64,000 bases of DNA from Paenibacillus sedimenti (GCF_014534655.1 NZ_JACVVD010000001.1:248001-312000), one strand, 5' to 3'. Shown: positions 14,899-24,010, counted from the stretch's first letter. The notes: generated from the sequence alone by a model not told the origin. Translations and numbers: made by a program.

Positions 14899-17067
14899 AT
14901 GACCAGAAATCGTAAACGTTCTCTCATCGTCCTGACTGTCGCTTTGGTTATCCTGATGAGTTCGGCTATGCCAGCAGCTGTGGTTGCAGACAGCGCAGGC
15001 AATGCCGAGACAACAGCGGCGATAGGCCGTGTTCATCTAAACGATAGCGCTTATGTCGAGATCAACCGTTTGAGCCTGCTGTCGGATGCTAACGGCAATG
15101 TCGTAACCTTTACTTTGAGCATCACGAACAATGGCGCAAAGAGCCTATCGTTAATCGATTATTGGGTGCGCCTGCTGGGTAAGAACGGTGACCCGTTCAC
15201 TGCGAAAATAATGCCCCAAGACAAAGACAAAACGAGGATTGCTGCGGGTTCCACGCAAGAGCTGTCGTACTACGCTATTGTTAATGAAGCGACATCATTA
15301 CATGATTTGAAGTTTAGTCTGATGAAGTGGGACTTCTCGCTCGACAATTTCGAGCGTATGCTCGGTGAAATAACGGTACCTGACGATTTTACCCAAGTAA
15401 CCCCGGCAGGACGCGCGCATACGGTTAAGTTTTCGGGCAGCACCATGAATCTGGCAGTGGCGAGTTTCACACTCGGCAAAAATGAAAAGAACAGCTTGCC
15501 GAACGTCACTTTGAAGCTGAAAAATGTCGGCAACCACAGCATAACGGTGCCGGCTTACCGGTTTGCCGTTCGTACGCCGGAAGGGTATACGTATCCGCTG
15601 ACAGCCAAAGGGGTAAAAGATCTTGTCGTCAATTCGCAGGAGACGAAGGAGATTACACTCACCGGCACCGTACCGGCATCGGTATCGACCGAAGGCTGGC
15701 AGCTCGTCGTTACGCAGTACTTGGCCGATCTGTCGCTCAATATGCCGGTCGCTTGCTTGGAGCTGCCTCATGTCATGAAGCAGGACGGGAAAGGTGCAGG
15801 AGTGGAAGTGGAATTTACGGACGAGAACGGCATGTACACGGCGAAGTTGAACGGCATGTATCGGCTGCCCTGGGAGGACCAGGACATCTTGACCGCCGAC
15901 TTGTCGCTGGCGAACAAAGGATCGGACTCGCTGCCGATCCCGGACATGACCGGTTACTTTCTGCTCGACGGAACCGTGAAAGTAGATGCCAAGGTCATCA
16001 CTCCGGCCAAAGTGCTGGGACTTGCGAACGGCAGCTCCGTCGGCCTGCAGATGGCGGCCAAAGTTCCGTATACGTATGAGTTCTCGAAGCTCAAACTCGT
16101 TTTGCAGGAGAAAACGTCCGATCAGAAAACAGTAGACGTCCTCGACTTCGAGACGCCGGCTGATATGTTGAAAGTGCCGATCATCGACCCGTCGTCTTCG
16201 TTTGAGCTCACCGATTCGGGTTACCGCTCCAAGTTTTCGATCCAGAGCGTCAAGACTTATCAAGGCCAATCGACGGATCAGTATACGGCGCAGGTGCTCA
16301 TCGAGAACCAGGAGAAGCGATTCACTAGTCCGGTGAAGCTGGTTGCCAGCTTTCGCGCAGCAGGCGGTACCGTCTACCCGGCCAACGTATTGGACGTGAA
16401 AGAGAAGGTGGGCCCCGGAGGGAAGGCCCAGATCATCGTCACCAGCGTCATTCCGAAGGGTGTCGATACGAGCGGGATGAATTTGCTGCTTGGCGAGGCG
16501 GTAGCATCCGACGGCAAGTTGGTTTTGGGAGAAGCGTCGGATTCCGATGACGACTCGGATGCGGATGATGCTTCGTCCAGCGCGGACATGTACGTAAAGC
16601 CATTCGCGTTTTGGCTGCCGCAAGAAAAGAAAGACGTGAAGACTCCGCTGAAGGGAATTTCGCTTGCGCCTTACACGCTTTCCATCGATCATTTTGGCAC
16701 CACGCTGAATGAAAAGGAGTTATCGTTGAAGTTCAACTACGAGATCGTGAAGGACGCTAGCACGCGCGTAAGCACCGAAGGGCGTAAGATCGTCTTTCAG
16801 ATCAACGACAATAACGGGGTGAGGGCCATCGAGTGGTCCGCAGATTTGAGCAGCTTCGAGCCTCGATCTAATGAGACGCCGGAGACGCCGCAGTCGAAGT
16901 TGAAAGTCGGCAAGCATAATGGCTTCAAAATCAGCTTGCAAAACGGGGATTTGCTCTACAAGCTGTCATTTCTTAAGTCGTATGACTTTAACATTTACGA
17001 GGAGTTTCAAGGTCACCGCCGTTTGGTGGGAACGATGAAAAACGACTGGTTCGTCAACTCGGACTGA
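14899..17067 (+). CDS. Exported repeat protein of unknown function
   Basis: A 722-residue protein not recognised beyond its architecture. A signal peptide (about residues 1-32, ending AAVVADS) is followed by at least four repeats of a roughly 130-residue beta-sandwich module. Each has a strand like FTLSITNNG, VTLKLKNVG or ADLSLANKG, a middle segment on residue type and a TxE(I/L) turn, then a LxLxLxEK strand; this resembles CARDB/DUF4352-like immunoglobulin folds. Near residue 548 there is an Asp/Ser-rich stretch (SDSDDDSDADDASSS). It starts 19 bases after the ABC exporter with AAAGGAAG upstream, so the two are co-transcribed. It may be an extracytoplasmic partner of the exporter or a surface protein; no wall anchor is visible. 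Confidence 0.7.
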   Translation: MTRNRKRSLIVLTVALVILMSSAMPAAVVADSAGNAETTAAIGRVHLNDSAYVEINRLSLLSDANGNVVTFTLSITNNGAKSLSLIDYWVRLLGKNGDPFTAKIMPQDKDKTRIAAGSTQELSYYAIVNEATSLHDLKFSLMKWDFSLDNFERMLGEITVPDDFTQVTPAGRAHTVKFSGSTMNLAVASFTLGKNEKNSLPNVTLKLKNVGNHSITVPAYRFAVRTPEGYTYPLTAKGVKDLVVNSQETKEITLTGTVPASVSTEGWQLVVTQYLADLSLNMPVACLELPHVMKQDGKGAGVEVEFTDENGMYTAKLNGMYRLPWEDQDILTADLSLANKGSDSLPIPDMTGYFLLDGTVKVDAKVITPAKVLGLANGSSVGLQMAAKVPYTYEFSKLKLVLQEKTSDQKTVDVLDFETPADMLKVPIIDPSSSFELTDSGYRSKFSIQSVKTYQGQSTDQYTAQVLIENQEKRFTSPVKLVASFRAAGGTVYPANVLDVKEKVGPGGKAQIIVTSVIPKGVDTSGMNLLLGEAVASDGKLVLGEASDSDDDSDADDASSSADMYVKPFAFWLPQEKKDVKTPLKGISLAPYTLSIDHFGTTLNEKELSLKFNYEIVKDASTRVSTEGRKIVFQINDNNGVRAIEWSADLSSFEPRSNETPETPQSKLKVGKHNGFKISLQNGDLLYKLSFLKSYDFNIYEEFQGHRRLVGTMKNDWFVNSD

Positions 17068-17084
17068 TCGCCTCGGTAAAAAAG

Positions 17085-17120
17085 GGGAGGCTTTAGCCAT
17101 TTTATGGCTTTGAGCCTCCC
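17085..17120 (+). terminator. Terminator after the exported repeat protein, possibly bidirectional
   Basis: GGGAGGCT (from 17085) pairs with AGCCTCCC (17113-17120), with a second inner stem AGCCAT/ATGGCT. An A-run precedes it (17078-17083), and TTATAATT follows, so it can act on both strands, more strongly on the minus strand. It closes the 6220-17067 run. Confidence 0.75.
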
Positions 17121-17201
17121 TTATAATTACAATCGATCCAATCTCCAGCTAGAGTCCGAAATCACCCACTTGTTTTGAAACGACGTCAAATAAACGATTT
17201 C

Positions 17202-17283
17202 TAGTCCGATTTTGCCAACTTGGAGCGGTAAATTTGCTCATACGGCGATTCAAAATCCTCTGGAGGTGTGCAAAATCGGACTA
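17202..17283. repeat. 14-base perfect inverted repeat enclosing about 54 bases
   Basis: TAGTCCGATTTTGC at 17202-17215 is the exact reverse complement of GCAAAATCGGACTA at 17270-17283. The outer flanks (TTTC / GAAA) also nearly match. There is no T-run and no coding potential. It resembles the ends of a small non-autonomous element or a multicopy intergenic repeat rather than a terminator. Confidence 0.6.
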
Positions 17284-17505
17284 TATAGAAAAAAGAACAA
17301 AATATCCTTTTCTAAGCGGGTGAAACCGAATTGCGAATGTTCAAAGCTAAGCCTCATCTCAAAATAGGAGATGTTTCTCATGCGATCGCTGCATCAAGGC
17401 AGCTCAACGACTCTATAGGTTATTTATTTCATTTACTCAATTAACCAGGAATCCGGGATCACAATATGCCTAAGGTTAATGATTTTGCCCTATAAACTGT
17501 TACCG

Positions 17506-17542
17506 ATCCCCCCATAACTGCGGGGATAACTCCTTCTATAAT
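17506..17542 (+). promoter_or_regulatory. Candidate operator and -10 element of the GH78 gene
   Basis: ATCCCC and GGGGAT form a six-base inverted repeat with a ten-base spacer (17506-17527), immediately before TATAAT at 17537-17542. The start codon lies 40 bases downstream of the -10, a plausible leader length. The repressor or activator is unknown. Confidence 0.35.
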
Positions 17543-17581
17543 ACAAATTATTAAGATTTTTTAATTTACGGAGGTAGAGTT

Positions 17582-20281
17582 GTGAGTCTAACAATTGCTG
17601 ACTGTTTAACGGAATATGCGAGTAACCCGCTTGGGATCGATGTGAGACGGCCGCGCTTGTTCTGGAAGCTGGAATCGAGAAGACGGTCGGCCGTTCAGGC
17701 CATGTATCAAGTGCTGGTCGCTTCGTCTCGGGAACGGCTCGACCGGGAAGAAGCGGATATGTGGGATAGTGGAAAAACTGCATCCGATCAATCAACTCAC
17801 ATTGAATATGCAGGGGAGACTCTGCGCTCCGGGGAAACCTATTACTGGAAAGTCCGCGTCTGGGACGACCTCGGAGTAGCGTCGGACTGGAGTGAGCCCG
17901 CCTTCTGGTCGATGGGGCTGCTGTCACGCGCAGATTGGAAGGCGAAATGGATCGGGCGCAAGGCTGAGCCCGAGGTTGAGCTGCAGCCGCCCCCTTATTT
18001 GCGCAAAAGCTTCCGAATCGTGAAACCCGTGCGCCGTGCTATCGTTTACGCAACCGCGCTTGGTTTGTACGATCTTCGGCTTAACGGCCAAAGGATCGGG
18101 GCGCTCTTCGCGCCCGGCTGGACCGATTACGACACACGCGTACAAGTGCAGGCTTATGATGTTACGGACGAATTGACAGTCGGCGAAAACGTCTTCGGCG
18201 TCATCCTGGGCGACGGCTGGTTTGCGGGAACAGTCGGTTTCCTAGGGAATCATGTGTATGGGGAACGGCCTTTTTTGCTGCTGCAGGCGAAAATCGAATA
18301 TGATGACGGCACGAGCGAGCTCATCGGATCGGATTCGTCATGGCGGACTGCCAAAGGACCGATCCTATATTCCGACCTGATTAAAGGCGAGACGTATGAT
18401 GCCCGCCTGGAGCTGTCCGGCTGGGATCGTGCCGGTTATACGGCTGCCGGCACTTGGGAGACGCCGGACGTTCGCTCGGGCTACAACGGCTTGCTCGTCG
18501 GAACTGCGGAGCCTCCGGTTCGCATTATGCAAACGCGGAAGCCTGTCTCAATTCGCCGCACGGAAACGGGCACATACATTTATGATATGGGGCAGAACAT
18601 GGTCGGTTGGACAGAATTGAAGGTACAGGGACCTCAGGGGGTCAAGGTGACCGTCAGCCATGCTGAGATGTTGAATCCTGACGGCAGTTTATATTTGGAC
18701 AACTTGCGGGAGGCGGTGCAGCAGGACCATTATATGTTGAAGGGTGACGGGGAAGAGCGATACGAACCGCATTTTACATTTCACGGCTTCCGATATGTGG
18801 AGCTGATCGGTTATCCCGGCGAACCGGATTTGGAGTCGATCATAGGCAAAGTGGTACATTCCGATATGCCGGAGACCGGGCGGCTTGAGACGAATGATCC
18901 GATGGTGAATCGACTTTATGCCAACATTACGTGGGGGCAGCGGGGCAACTTCCTCTCCGTGCCTACGGACTGCCCTCAACGCGACGAGCGGCTTGGCTGG
19001 ACCGGGGACGCGCAAATTTTTGCCCGAACGGCGGCGTACAACATGAACGTGTCGCGCTTCTTCACCAAATACATCCAGGATATGGTCGACAGCCAACAGC
19101 CGTCGGGGGCATTCGCCGATGTGGCGCCGGACGCAGGCTGGATCCGGCACAAAATGTGGAATACGAACCTGAACTGGTTCGCTCCTGACAATGCAGGTTG
19201 GGGCGACGCGGGCGTTATCATCCCATGGACCTTGTATTTGATGTACGGTGACATCCGCATCCTGGAATCCAATTATAAAGCGATGGCAAGTTGGGTGGAA
19301 TACCTTCGGGACAACAGCGAAGATTTCGTACGGCCGGATTATGCCAACTATGGCGACTGGCTGTCGATCGATGCGGACACGCCGAAAGAAGTGCTGGCAA
19401 CAGCATATTTTGCCTACAGCGCAAAGTTGTTGGCAAGGATCGCCGGTGTAATTGGGCGGAAGCCTGATCTGATCCGTTATGAAGCGATGTTCGCATCGAT
19501 TGCCAAAGCGTTTCGGGATACGTTTGTGGATGGAGACGGACGCATTCGCGGGGAAACACAGGCCGTGTATGTCCTCGCGCTGCAGTTCGGCTTGTTGACG
19601 GAGGAACAAAACAAACAGGCCGCCGAGCATCTGAGCGCAGACATCCGCGCGCGCGGAGACCGTTTATCGACGGGCTTCCTTGGCGTCGGATATTTGCTGC
19701 CTGCTTTAACGGATCATCACAAGTTGGATGTTGCCTATACGCTGCTTACGCAGGAGGACTTCCCTTCCTGGATGTATTCGATCAAGCATGGAGCAACAAC
19801 CATTTGGGAACGTTGGGACGGCTGGACGGATCATAACGGGTTCCAGACGCCTTCAATGAATTCTTTTAACCATTACTCCCTGGGATCAGTCGGAGAATGG
19901 ATGTTCCGTTATATGGCCGGCATCGAGGCAGACCCAGCCGAACCAGGATTTAAGCATACGATTATCCGGCCGAGACCGGGGGGACGTTTGAAATGGGTGA
20001 AGGCAGCCTATGATTCTTTGTACGGACGTATTGAAGTGGCATGGAGCGTATCCGAGCAAAAGACATTCCGGCTTGAGGTGACGATTCCCGTTAATACGAC
20101 GGCTACCGTCTATGTGCCGGGCAGCGTGTCCGCCATCGATGGCACAAGAATCGAAGCGGGAGTCGGGGCCGTAGAGGGTTGTCGCTTGCTTGATTTAACG
20201 GCAGGGGAGAGTCGCCTCAAGCTAGGCTCGGGACGTTACACCTTTGAAAGCGATCTGATTACGCTGGAGGCTTCAGTTTGA
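17582..20281 (+). CDS. GH78 alpha-L-rhamnosidase
   Basis: An 899-residue glycosidase releasing terminal alpha-linked L-rhamnose. Domain order matches the family: N-terminal fibronectin-like and carbohydrate-binding modules (about 1-330), linker, then the (alpha/alpha)6 catalytic domain and a C-terminal beta domain. The signature region TDCPQRDERLGWTGDA carries D463, D468, E469 and D476, among which is the proposed general acid, and E743 in TTIWERWDG matches the proposed base. The GTG start has GGAGGT six bases before it. No signal peptide is present, so it acts on imported oligosaccharides or flavonoid glycosides. It appears to form a two-gene unit with the dehydrogenase 53 bases downstream. 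Confidence 0.92.
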   Translation: MSLTIADCLTEYASNPLGIDVRRPRLFWKLESRRRSAVQAMYQVLVASSRERLDREEADMWDSGKTASDQSTHIEYAGETLRSGETYYWKVRVWDDLGVASDWSEPAFWSMGLLSRADWKAKWIGRKAEPEVELQPPPYLRKSFRIVKPVRRAIVYATALGLYDLRLNGQRIGALFAPGWTDYDTRVQVQAYDVTDELTVGENVFGVILGDGWFAGTVGFLGNHVYGERPFLLLQAKIEYDDGTSELIGSDSSWRTAKGPILYSDLIKGETYDARLELSGWDRAGYTAAGTWETPDVRSGYNGLLVGTAEPPVRIMQTRKPVSIRRTETGTYIYDMGQNMVGWTELKVQGPQGVKVTVSHAEMLNPDGSLYLDNLREAVQQDHYMLKGDGEERYEPHFTFHGFRYVELIGYPGEPDLESIIGKVVHSDMPETGRLETNDPMVNRLYANITWGQRGNFLSVPTDCPQRDERLGWTGDAQIFARTAAYNMNVSRFFTKYIQDMVDSQQPSGAFADVAPDAGWIRHKMWNTNLNWFAPDNAGWGDAGVIIPWTLYLMYGDIRILESNYKAMASWVEYLRDNSEDFVRPDYANYGDWLSIDADTPKEVLATAYFAYSAKLLARIAGVIGRKPDLIRYEAMFASIAKAFRDTFVDGDGRIRGETQAVYVLALQFGLLTEEQNKQAAEHLSADIRARGDRLSTGFLGVGYLLPALTDHHKLDVAYTLLTQEDFPSWMYSIKHGATTIWERWDGWTDHNGFQTPSMNSFNHYSLGSVGEWMFRYMAGIEADPAEPGFKHTIIRPRPGGRLKWVKAAYDSLYGRIEVAWSVSEQKTFRLEVTIPVNTTATVYVPGSVSAIDGTRIEAGVGAVEGCRLLDLTAGESRLKLGSGRYTFESDLITLEASV

Positions 20282-20333
20282 AGCCGTTCTTCAAATGATT
20301 CGAGTATCTATCTCCATGAAAAGGGTGAAACGC

Positions 20334-21632
20334 ATGACTTCCAAGAAGAAGTACGTGTTAGTCGGAGCCGGCGGTCGGGCGCGGTTCTTTTATTCCGCCA
20401 TGGCGACCGACTTTCGCGAAACAACGGAGCTGCTGGCGTTATGCGACGTCAACCAGACCCGGATGGATTACGCGAAGCGGCTGCTGGGACAAAAATACGA
20501 TTATCCTGCGGTGCGTACCTATAAAGCGGATGATTTCAACCGAATGATCGAAAACGAGAAGCCGGATGCCGTTATCGTAACCAGCATTGACCGCACGCAT
20601 CATACCTACATCATTCGTGCCATGGAGCTGGGCTGCGATGTGATTACGGAGAAGCCGATGACGATTGACGAGGACAAATGCCGGCAAATCCTTAATACGG
20701 TTGAGAGGACGGGACGCAGCTTGCGCGTCACATTCAACTACCGCTACGCGCCTCACCATTCGAAAGTCCGCGAGTTGATCGAAGGAGATGCCATTGGCCA
20801 GGTTCACTCTGTTCACTTCGAATGGCTCTTAAACACGAAGCACGGCGCCGATTATTTCCGGCGCTGGCACCGCGACAAGCGGAACAGCGGAGGACTGCTC
20901 GTGCACAAATCGACGCATCACTTCGATCTCGTCAGCTTCTGGATCGGCTCCGAACCGGACACTGTTTTCGCCTTTGGCGATTTGCTTTTCTATGGCCGGG
21001 AAAATGCGGAAAAACGCGGCGTCGTCCGGTTCTACGACAGGGCGACGGGCAATCCGCTGGCGGAGAACGATCCCTTCGCGCTCCATTTGGACCGGAACGG
21101 GCGGTTGAAAGCGATGTATTTGGACGCTGAACACGAGGACGGCTACCATCGCGATCAAAATGTTTTCGGCGACGGCATCAGCATTGAGGATACTATGGGG
21201 GTGCTTGTCCGCTATAAGAGCAAGGCTATTTTGACATATTCGCTCAATGCCTATTCCCCTTGGGAAGGCTATCGCATAGCATTCAACGGGAGCAAAGGAA
21301 GGCTGGAGATGACAATTGTCGAGCAGTCGTATGTTAATTCGGGTGGAGACAAAGCGCTGGAAGGAGCGGTAAAAAATAAAGAGATCCGTATGTTTCCCAT
21401 GTTCGGGAAGCCGTACGAGGTCGAAGTGGAGAGCGGCATTGGCGGTCACGGCGGAGGCGATCCGGTTCTGTTGCGCGACTTATTCGGCGAGCCGGCGGAT
21501 GACCGGTTCAACAGAGCGGCAGATCACATAGACGGAGCCCGTTCGATCCTTGTCGGTATAGCGGCGAACCGTGCCATCCGGACGGGACAGCCGGTGAAAG
21601 TCGCTGATTTGTTAAATTTTAATGTTGTTTAG
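20334..21632 (+). CDS. Gfo/Idh/MocA-family oxidoreductase (YteT-like paralogue)
   Basis: A 432-residue NAD(P)-dependent oxidoreductase with the Rossmann domain, ITEKPMT motif, HKSTHHFDLVSFW and the GGHGGGDP loop shared with the protein at 6220-7545. Unlike that paralogue, it has no cysteine cluster in the middle; the segment there is charged and has no C-x2-C. The ATG at 20334 is preferred to 20295 because AAGGGTGA sits seven bases upstream. Downstream of the rhamnosidase it could oxidise rhamnose or another released sugar, but the family is broad. A terminator follows. Confidence 0.85.
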   Translation: MTSKKKYVLVGAGGRARFFYSAMATDFRETTELLALCDVNQTRMDYAKRLLGQKYDYPAVRTYKADDFNRMIENEKPDAVIVTSIDRTHHTYIIRAMELGCDVITEKPMTIDEDKCRQILNTVERTGRSLRVTFNYRYAPHHSKVRELIEGDAIGQVHSVHFEWLLNTKHGADYFRRWHRDKRNSGGLLVHKSTHHFDLVSFWIGSEPDTVFAFGDLLFYGRENAEKRGVVRFYDRATGNPLAENDPFALHLDRNGRLKAMYLDAEHEDGYHRDQNVFGDGISIEDTMGVLVRYKSKAILTYSLNAYSPWEGYRIAFNGSKGRLEMTIVEQSYVNSGGDKALEGAVKNKEIRMFPMFGKPYEVEVESGIGGHGGGDPVLLRDLFGEPADDRFNRAADHIDGARSILVGIAANRAIRTGQPVKVADLLNFNVV

Positions 21633-21717
21633 AGTTTATTAACGATCTGCATCGACATCGTGGACCTCGAGGGCACTAATAATTTGGATTCATGATATGT
21701 AAGGAAGATGGAGGAAT

Positions 21718-21750
21718 GAGTCATGTGGCTGCGGCTGCATGACTCTTTTT
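21718..21750 (+). terminator. Terminator after the rhamnosidase/dehydrogenase unit
   Basis: GAGTCATG and CATGACTC (21718-21725 and 21738-21745) form a perfect eight-base stem around a 12-base loop, followed by five Ts. Confidence 0.88.
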
Positions 21751-22087
21751 GGCGTTGTAGGGCAAGGGATTTCCTTTGTTCCATAATTGTAATAGTGAAT
21801 GCAAGGGCTGCAACGTCAACAGGTAACAACATTATTGAAGGGAATAAACATTATACTACGGAAAAACAAGTATCTGAAATCGTTAAGAATTAACCGATTC
21901 CTTCTATGCCGGCCGCTCTAACGAGTTCGAAGAATTTGGTGGCGCTTACCGTGTATCGTCTTCATCATCTTGCAACCGGAGATATCACAACTGGACAGAA
22001 GAAGAGTACACCACACTGGTGATCAGATGGCAACCAAGTAATGTATCAATCAGTCCGGATCAGCGGTCTAGGACGTATAGTCCTTAG
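21723..22087 (+). pseudogene. Decayed gene for a small exported protein (frameshifted)
   Basis: Two adjacent reading frames together look like one broken gene. The first (to the stop at 21891-21893) has a hydrophobic stretch FLCSIIVIVNARAA, like the end of a signal peptide, then STGNNIIEGNKHYTTEKQ. The second frame, from about 21887 to 22087, continues with TDSFYAGRSNEFEEFGGAYR, an SSSSSC run, NWTEEEYTTLVIRWQPSN and SISPDQ before a stop. A frameshift near 21890 would join them. The family was not recognised. The five-prime part overlaps the preceding terminator, so the original start is lost. This is a reading of composition and plausibility, not a homology result. Confidence 0.3.
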
Positions 22088-22166
22088 ACTGTTGCTAATG
22101 TGGCTGCAGCAATATTAAGGTAACCGAATCGCTCCTGCATGTTTTTGCGCCGGGGTTATCAACTAT

Positions 22167-23309
22167 TTAAATATCATTGCCTATAGGCAGATAAACGGTA
22201 AATATAGTACCTTCATCAGGCTGACTCGCAACGCGGATGAAACCGCCGTGGGCTCTTACAAAATGATGGACGATGGATAATCCGAGCCCAGTACCGCCTG
22301 TATGCCGCGAGCGCGCTTCGTCTACGCGGTAAAATCGATCGAATAGGTGGGGCAGCTCTTCCGCCGGTATGCCGATGCCGGTATCGATCACCGAGATACG
22401 TGCAAAGAGCGCATTCCGATCAACGACCCGGTCTTCGATTTCAACCGTAATCTTCCCTCCACGTGTCGTGTAGTGAATCGCATTGGTCAGCAAATTAAAG
22501 AAAACCTGCGTGATCCGTCTCGCATCGGCCATCACGGTAACCGGCCTCGAAATCGTATAAAGGCGAATGTCCAATCCGTTTTCTTCCGCTTCGTATTTCA
22601 CGTCGTCCACAATTCGTTCTAGGTGAACCGTCAAATCGAGCGGTTTGCGATCAAGCGACAATAGGCCTGCTTCGGCGAGCGACAAGACATGAAGATCATC
22701 TACAAGCTGGCTCATTCGGATCGCTTCATCATGAATCCGAAGCAGCATTTCCGGCGGGACATGGTAGCCGGCCTGCTGATAATTTTCCAGTTTAAGCTGC
22801 ATAACGGACAGCGGCGTGCGAAGCTCGTGAGCGACATCAGCCACCAATCGTCTGCGGGCTTCTTCGGCTTCACGGAGGCGAAACGTCATATCATTGAACG
22901 TTTGGGCGACTTTCCCATACTCATCTTTCGTTTCTACAGGTACTTTGACGTTCAGGTCGCCCTGCGCCACGCGCTCTATGGCGGCTATAAGCTTTTTGAG
23001 CGGGAGGGCCAGCACCCCCGATATCCAATAACTGAAGAGTAACCCGATCACTATAAAAAAGAACAAGCGCACGCCCTGCGTGACTTGAAGAAGTTTGCTC
23101 AGCCTCATATTGTCAAGGAAATATGCTTTAAAGATCGCGATTTGCTCTTCGGGCGTGGCACTCAAATAGTTGTCATCGATTCGTTCCCTTTGAAATTGAT
23201 CGATCAAGCTGCCTGTGTAGACTTTCGTTGTAATGGAGAAAGTGATACCTACAATGAGCACCAGCAGTCCCATATAGGCAAATATTTTCATCCGGACCGT
23301 CATCTTCAT
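22167..23309 (-). CDS. Sensor histidine kinase (BaeS/ResE-like)
   Basis: A 380-residue membrane sensor kinase. Two membrane helices (about 8-29 and 82-103) flank a short extracytoplasmic loop, so the sensor domain is small. HAMP follows at 100-155, then the dimerisation helix with the phosphorylated H161 in ADVAHELRTP, and an ATPase domain with N, G1 (DTGIGIP) and G2 (GGTGLGLSI) boxes. It overlaps the response regulator gene by four bases on the minus strand and must act with it. Both genes are divergent from a metal-binding HMA protein and small membrane proteins, so the signal could be a metal or envelope stress; this is inference. Confidence 0.9.
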   Translation of the reverse strand: MKMTVRMKIFAYMGLLVLIVGITFSITTKVYTGSLIDQFQRERIDDNYLSATPEEQIAIFKAYFLDNMRLSKLLQVTQGVRLFFFIVIGLLFSYWISGVLALPLKKLIAAIERVAQGDLNVKVPVETKDEYGKVAQTFNDMTFRLREAEEARRRLVADVAHELRTPLSVMQLKLENYQQAGYHVPPEMLLRIHDEAIRMSQLVDDLHVLSLAEAGLLSLDRKPLDLTVHLERIVDDVKYEAEENGLDIRLYTISRPVTVMADARRITQVFFNLLTNAIHYTTRGGKITVEIEDRVVDRNALFARISVIDTGIGIPAEELPHLFDRFYRVDEARSRHTGGTGLGLSIVHHFVRAHGGFIRVASQPDEGTIFTVYLPIGNDI

Positions 23310-24010
23310 GAACGTTCTCCGAATCGGTAACCGAAACCATATACCGTTTGAATATAACGGGGATTGGCCGGATCATCTCCCAGCTTGCGGCGAAGGTTCC
23401 GGATATGGGAATCCATCGTTCTCTCGTATCCCATGTACTCATCCTCCAACGCTGCCTTTAACAATTGCAAACGGCTGAAGACGATACCGGGACGAGCTGC
23501 CAGCGTGAACAGAATTTTAAATTCGGTAGGAGTCAATAGGATTTCCTGACCGTCTTTGAATACCTGACATTTAGCTTCGGAAATGATCAAGTTGTCTCTT
23601 TCCAGGAACATCTGCCTGTCTTCAGGTCCGCGTAGGCGGCGAAATAAAGCCCGGATCCGCGAAGCGAGCTCGCGCAAGCTGAACGGCTTCGTTAAATAAT
23701 CATCCGCGCCGATTTCCAGACCGACGATTTTATCCGATTCATCAGATCGGGCCGTAACCATAATAATGCCGCAATGCGAGGTTTGCCTTAATTCGCGGCA
23801 TACGTCGATTCCGCTTTTCCCGGGAAGCATCCAATCAAGCACGACGAGATCAGGCCGTTCAGACCCGGCAATGATGAGCGCTTCCTTGCCGGTACAGGCG
23901 GTCAATACCCGGAACCCTTCACGTTGCAAATAGGTCTGCATCTCCTCCAGCATGCCCGGTTCGTCCTCCACAAGCAACAATTTCGGTTCCATTCCCATCC
24001 CATCTTCCAT
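23306..24010 (-). CDS. OmpR-family response regulator
   Basis: A 234-residue regulator: receiver domain with the phosphoacceptor D59 in LVVLDWMLPG, then a C-terminal winged-helix DNA-binding domain with the EYMGYERTMDSHIRNLRRKLG recognition region. It is the partner of the kinase that overlaps its end. ATGs at residues 5 and 7 give the more usual start MEPKLLLVEDE, so the true start may be at 23998 or 23992. On the minus strand TATAAT lies at 24049-24054, about 40 bases before the start, a plausible -10. Confidence 0.92.
   Translation of the reverse strand: MEDGMGMEPKLLLVEDEPGMLEEMQTYLQREGFRVLTACTGKEALIIAGSERPDLVVLDWMLPGKSGIDVCRELRQTSHCGIIMVTARSDESDKIVGLEIGADDYLTKPFSLRELASRIRALFRRLRGPEDRQMFLERDNLIISEAKCQVFKDGQEILLTPTEFKILFTLAARPGIVFSRLQLLKAALEDEYMGYERTMDSHIRNLRRKLGDDPANPRYIQTVYGFGYRFGERS

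Larger units (their letters stand above)
17121..17581. other. Intergenic stretch with inverted repeat and promoter region of the rhamnosidase gene
   Basis: No gene seen. It holds a separate 14-base inverted repeat (17202-17283), a possible operator (ATCCCC at 17506-17511 and GGGGAT at 17522-17527, ten bases apart) and a TATAAT at 17537-17542 that would be the -10 of the rhamnosidase promoter. No good -35 hexamer lies 17 bases upstream, and the operator candidate covers that position, which fits regulated transcription. GGAGGT at 17570-17575 is the ribosome binding site. Confidence 0.4.

Noticed and set aside
15298..16692. 464-codon open frame on the minus strand
   Set aside because: Antisense to the exported repeat protein. 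Composition (R, H, Q-rich) is that of a shadow frame; no recognisable fold.
17121..17581. Riboswitch or T-box leader for the rhamnosidase gene
   Set aside because: Only a long inverted repeat and a small operator-like repeat are visible; no conserved riboswitch boxes and no terminator/antiterminator pair next to the gene.
18689..19630. 313-codon minus-strand frame
   Set aside because: Antisense to the GH78 catalytic domain, which has intact family motifs; a shadow.
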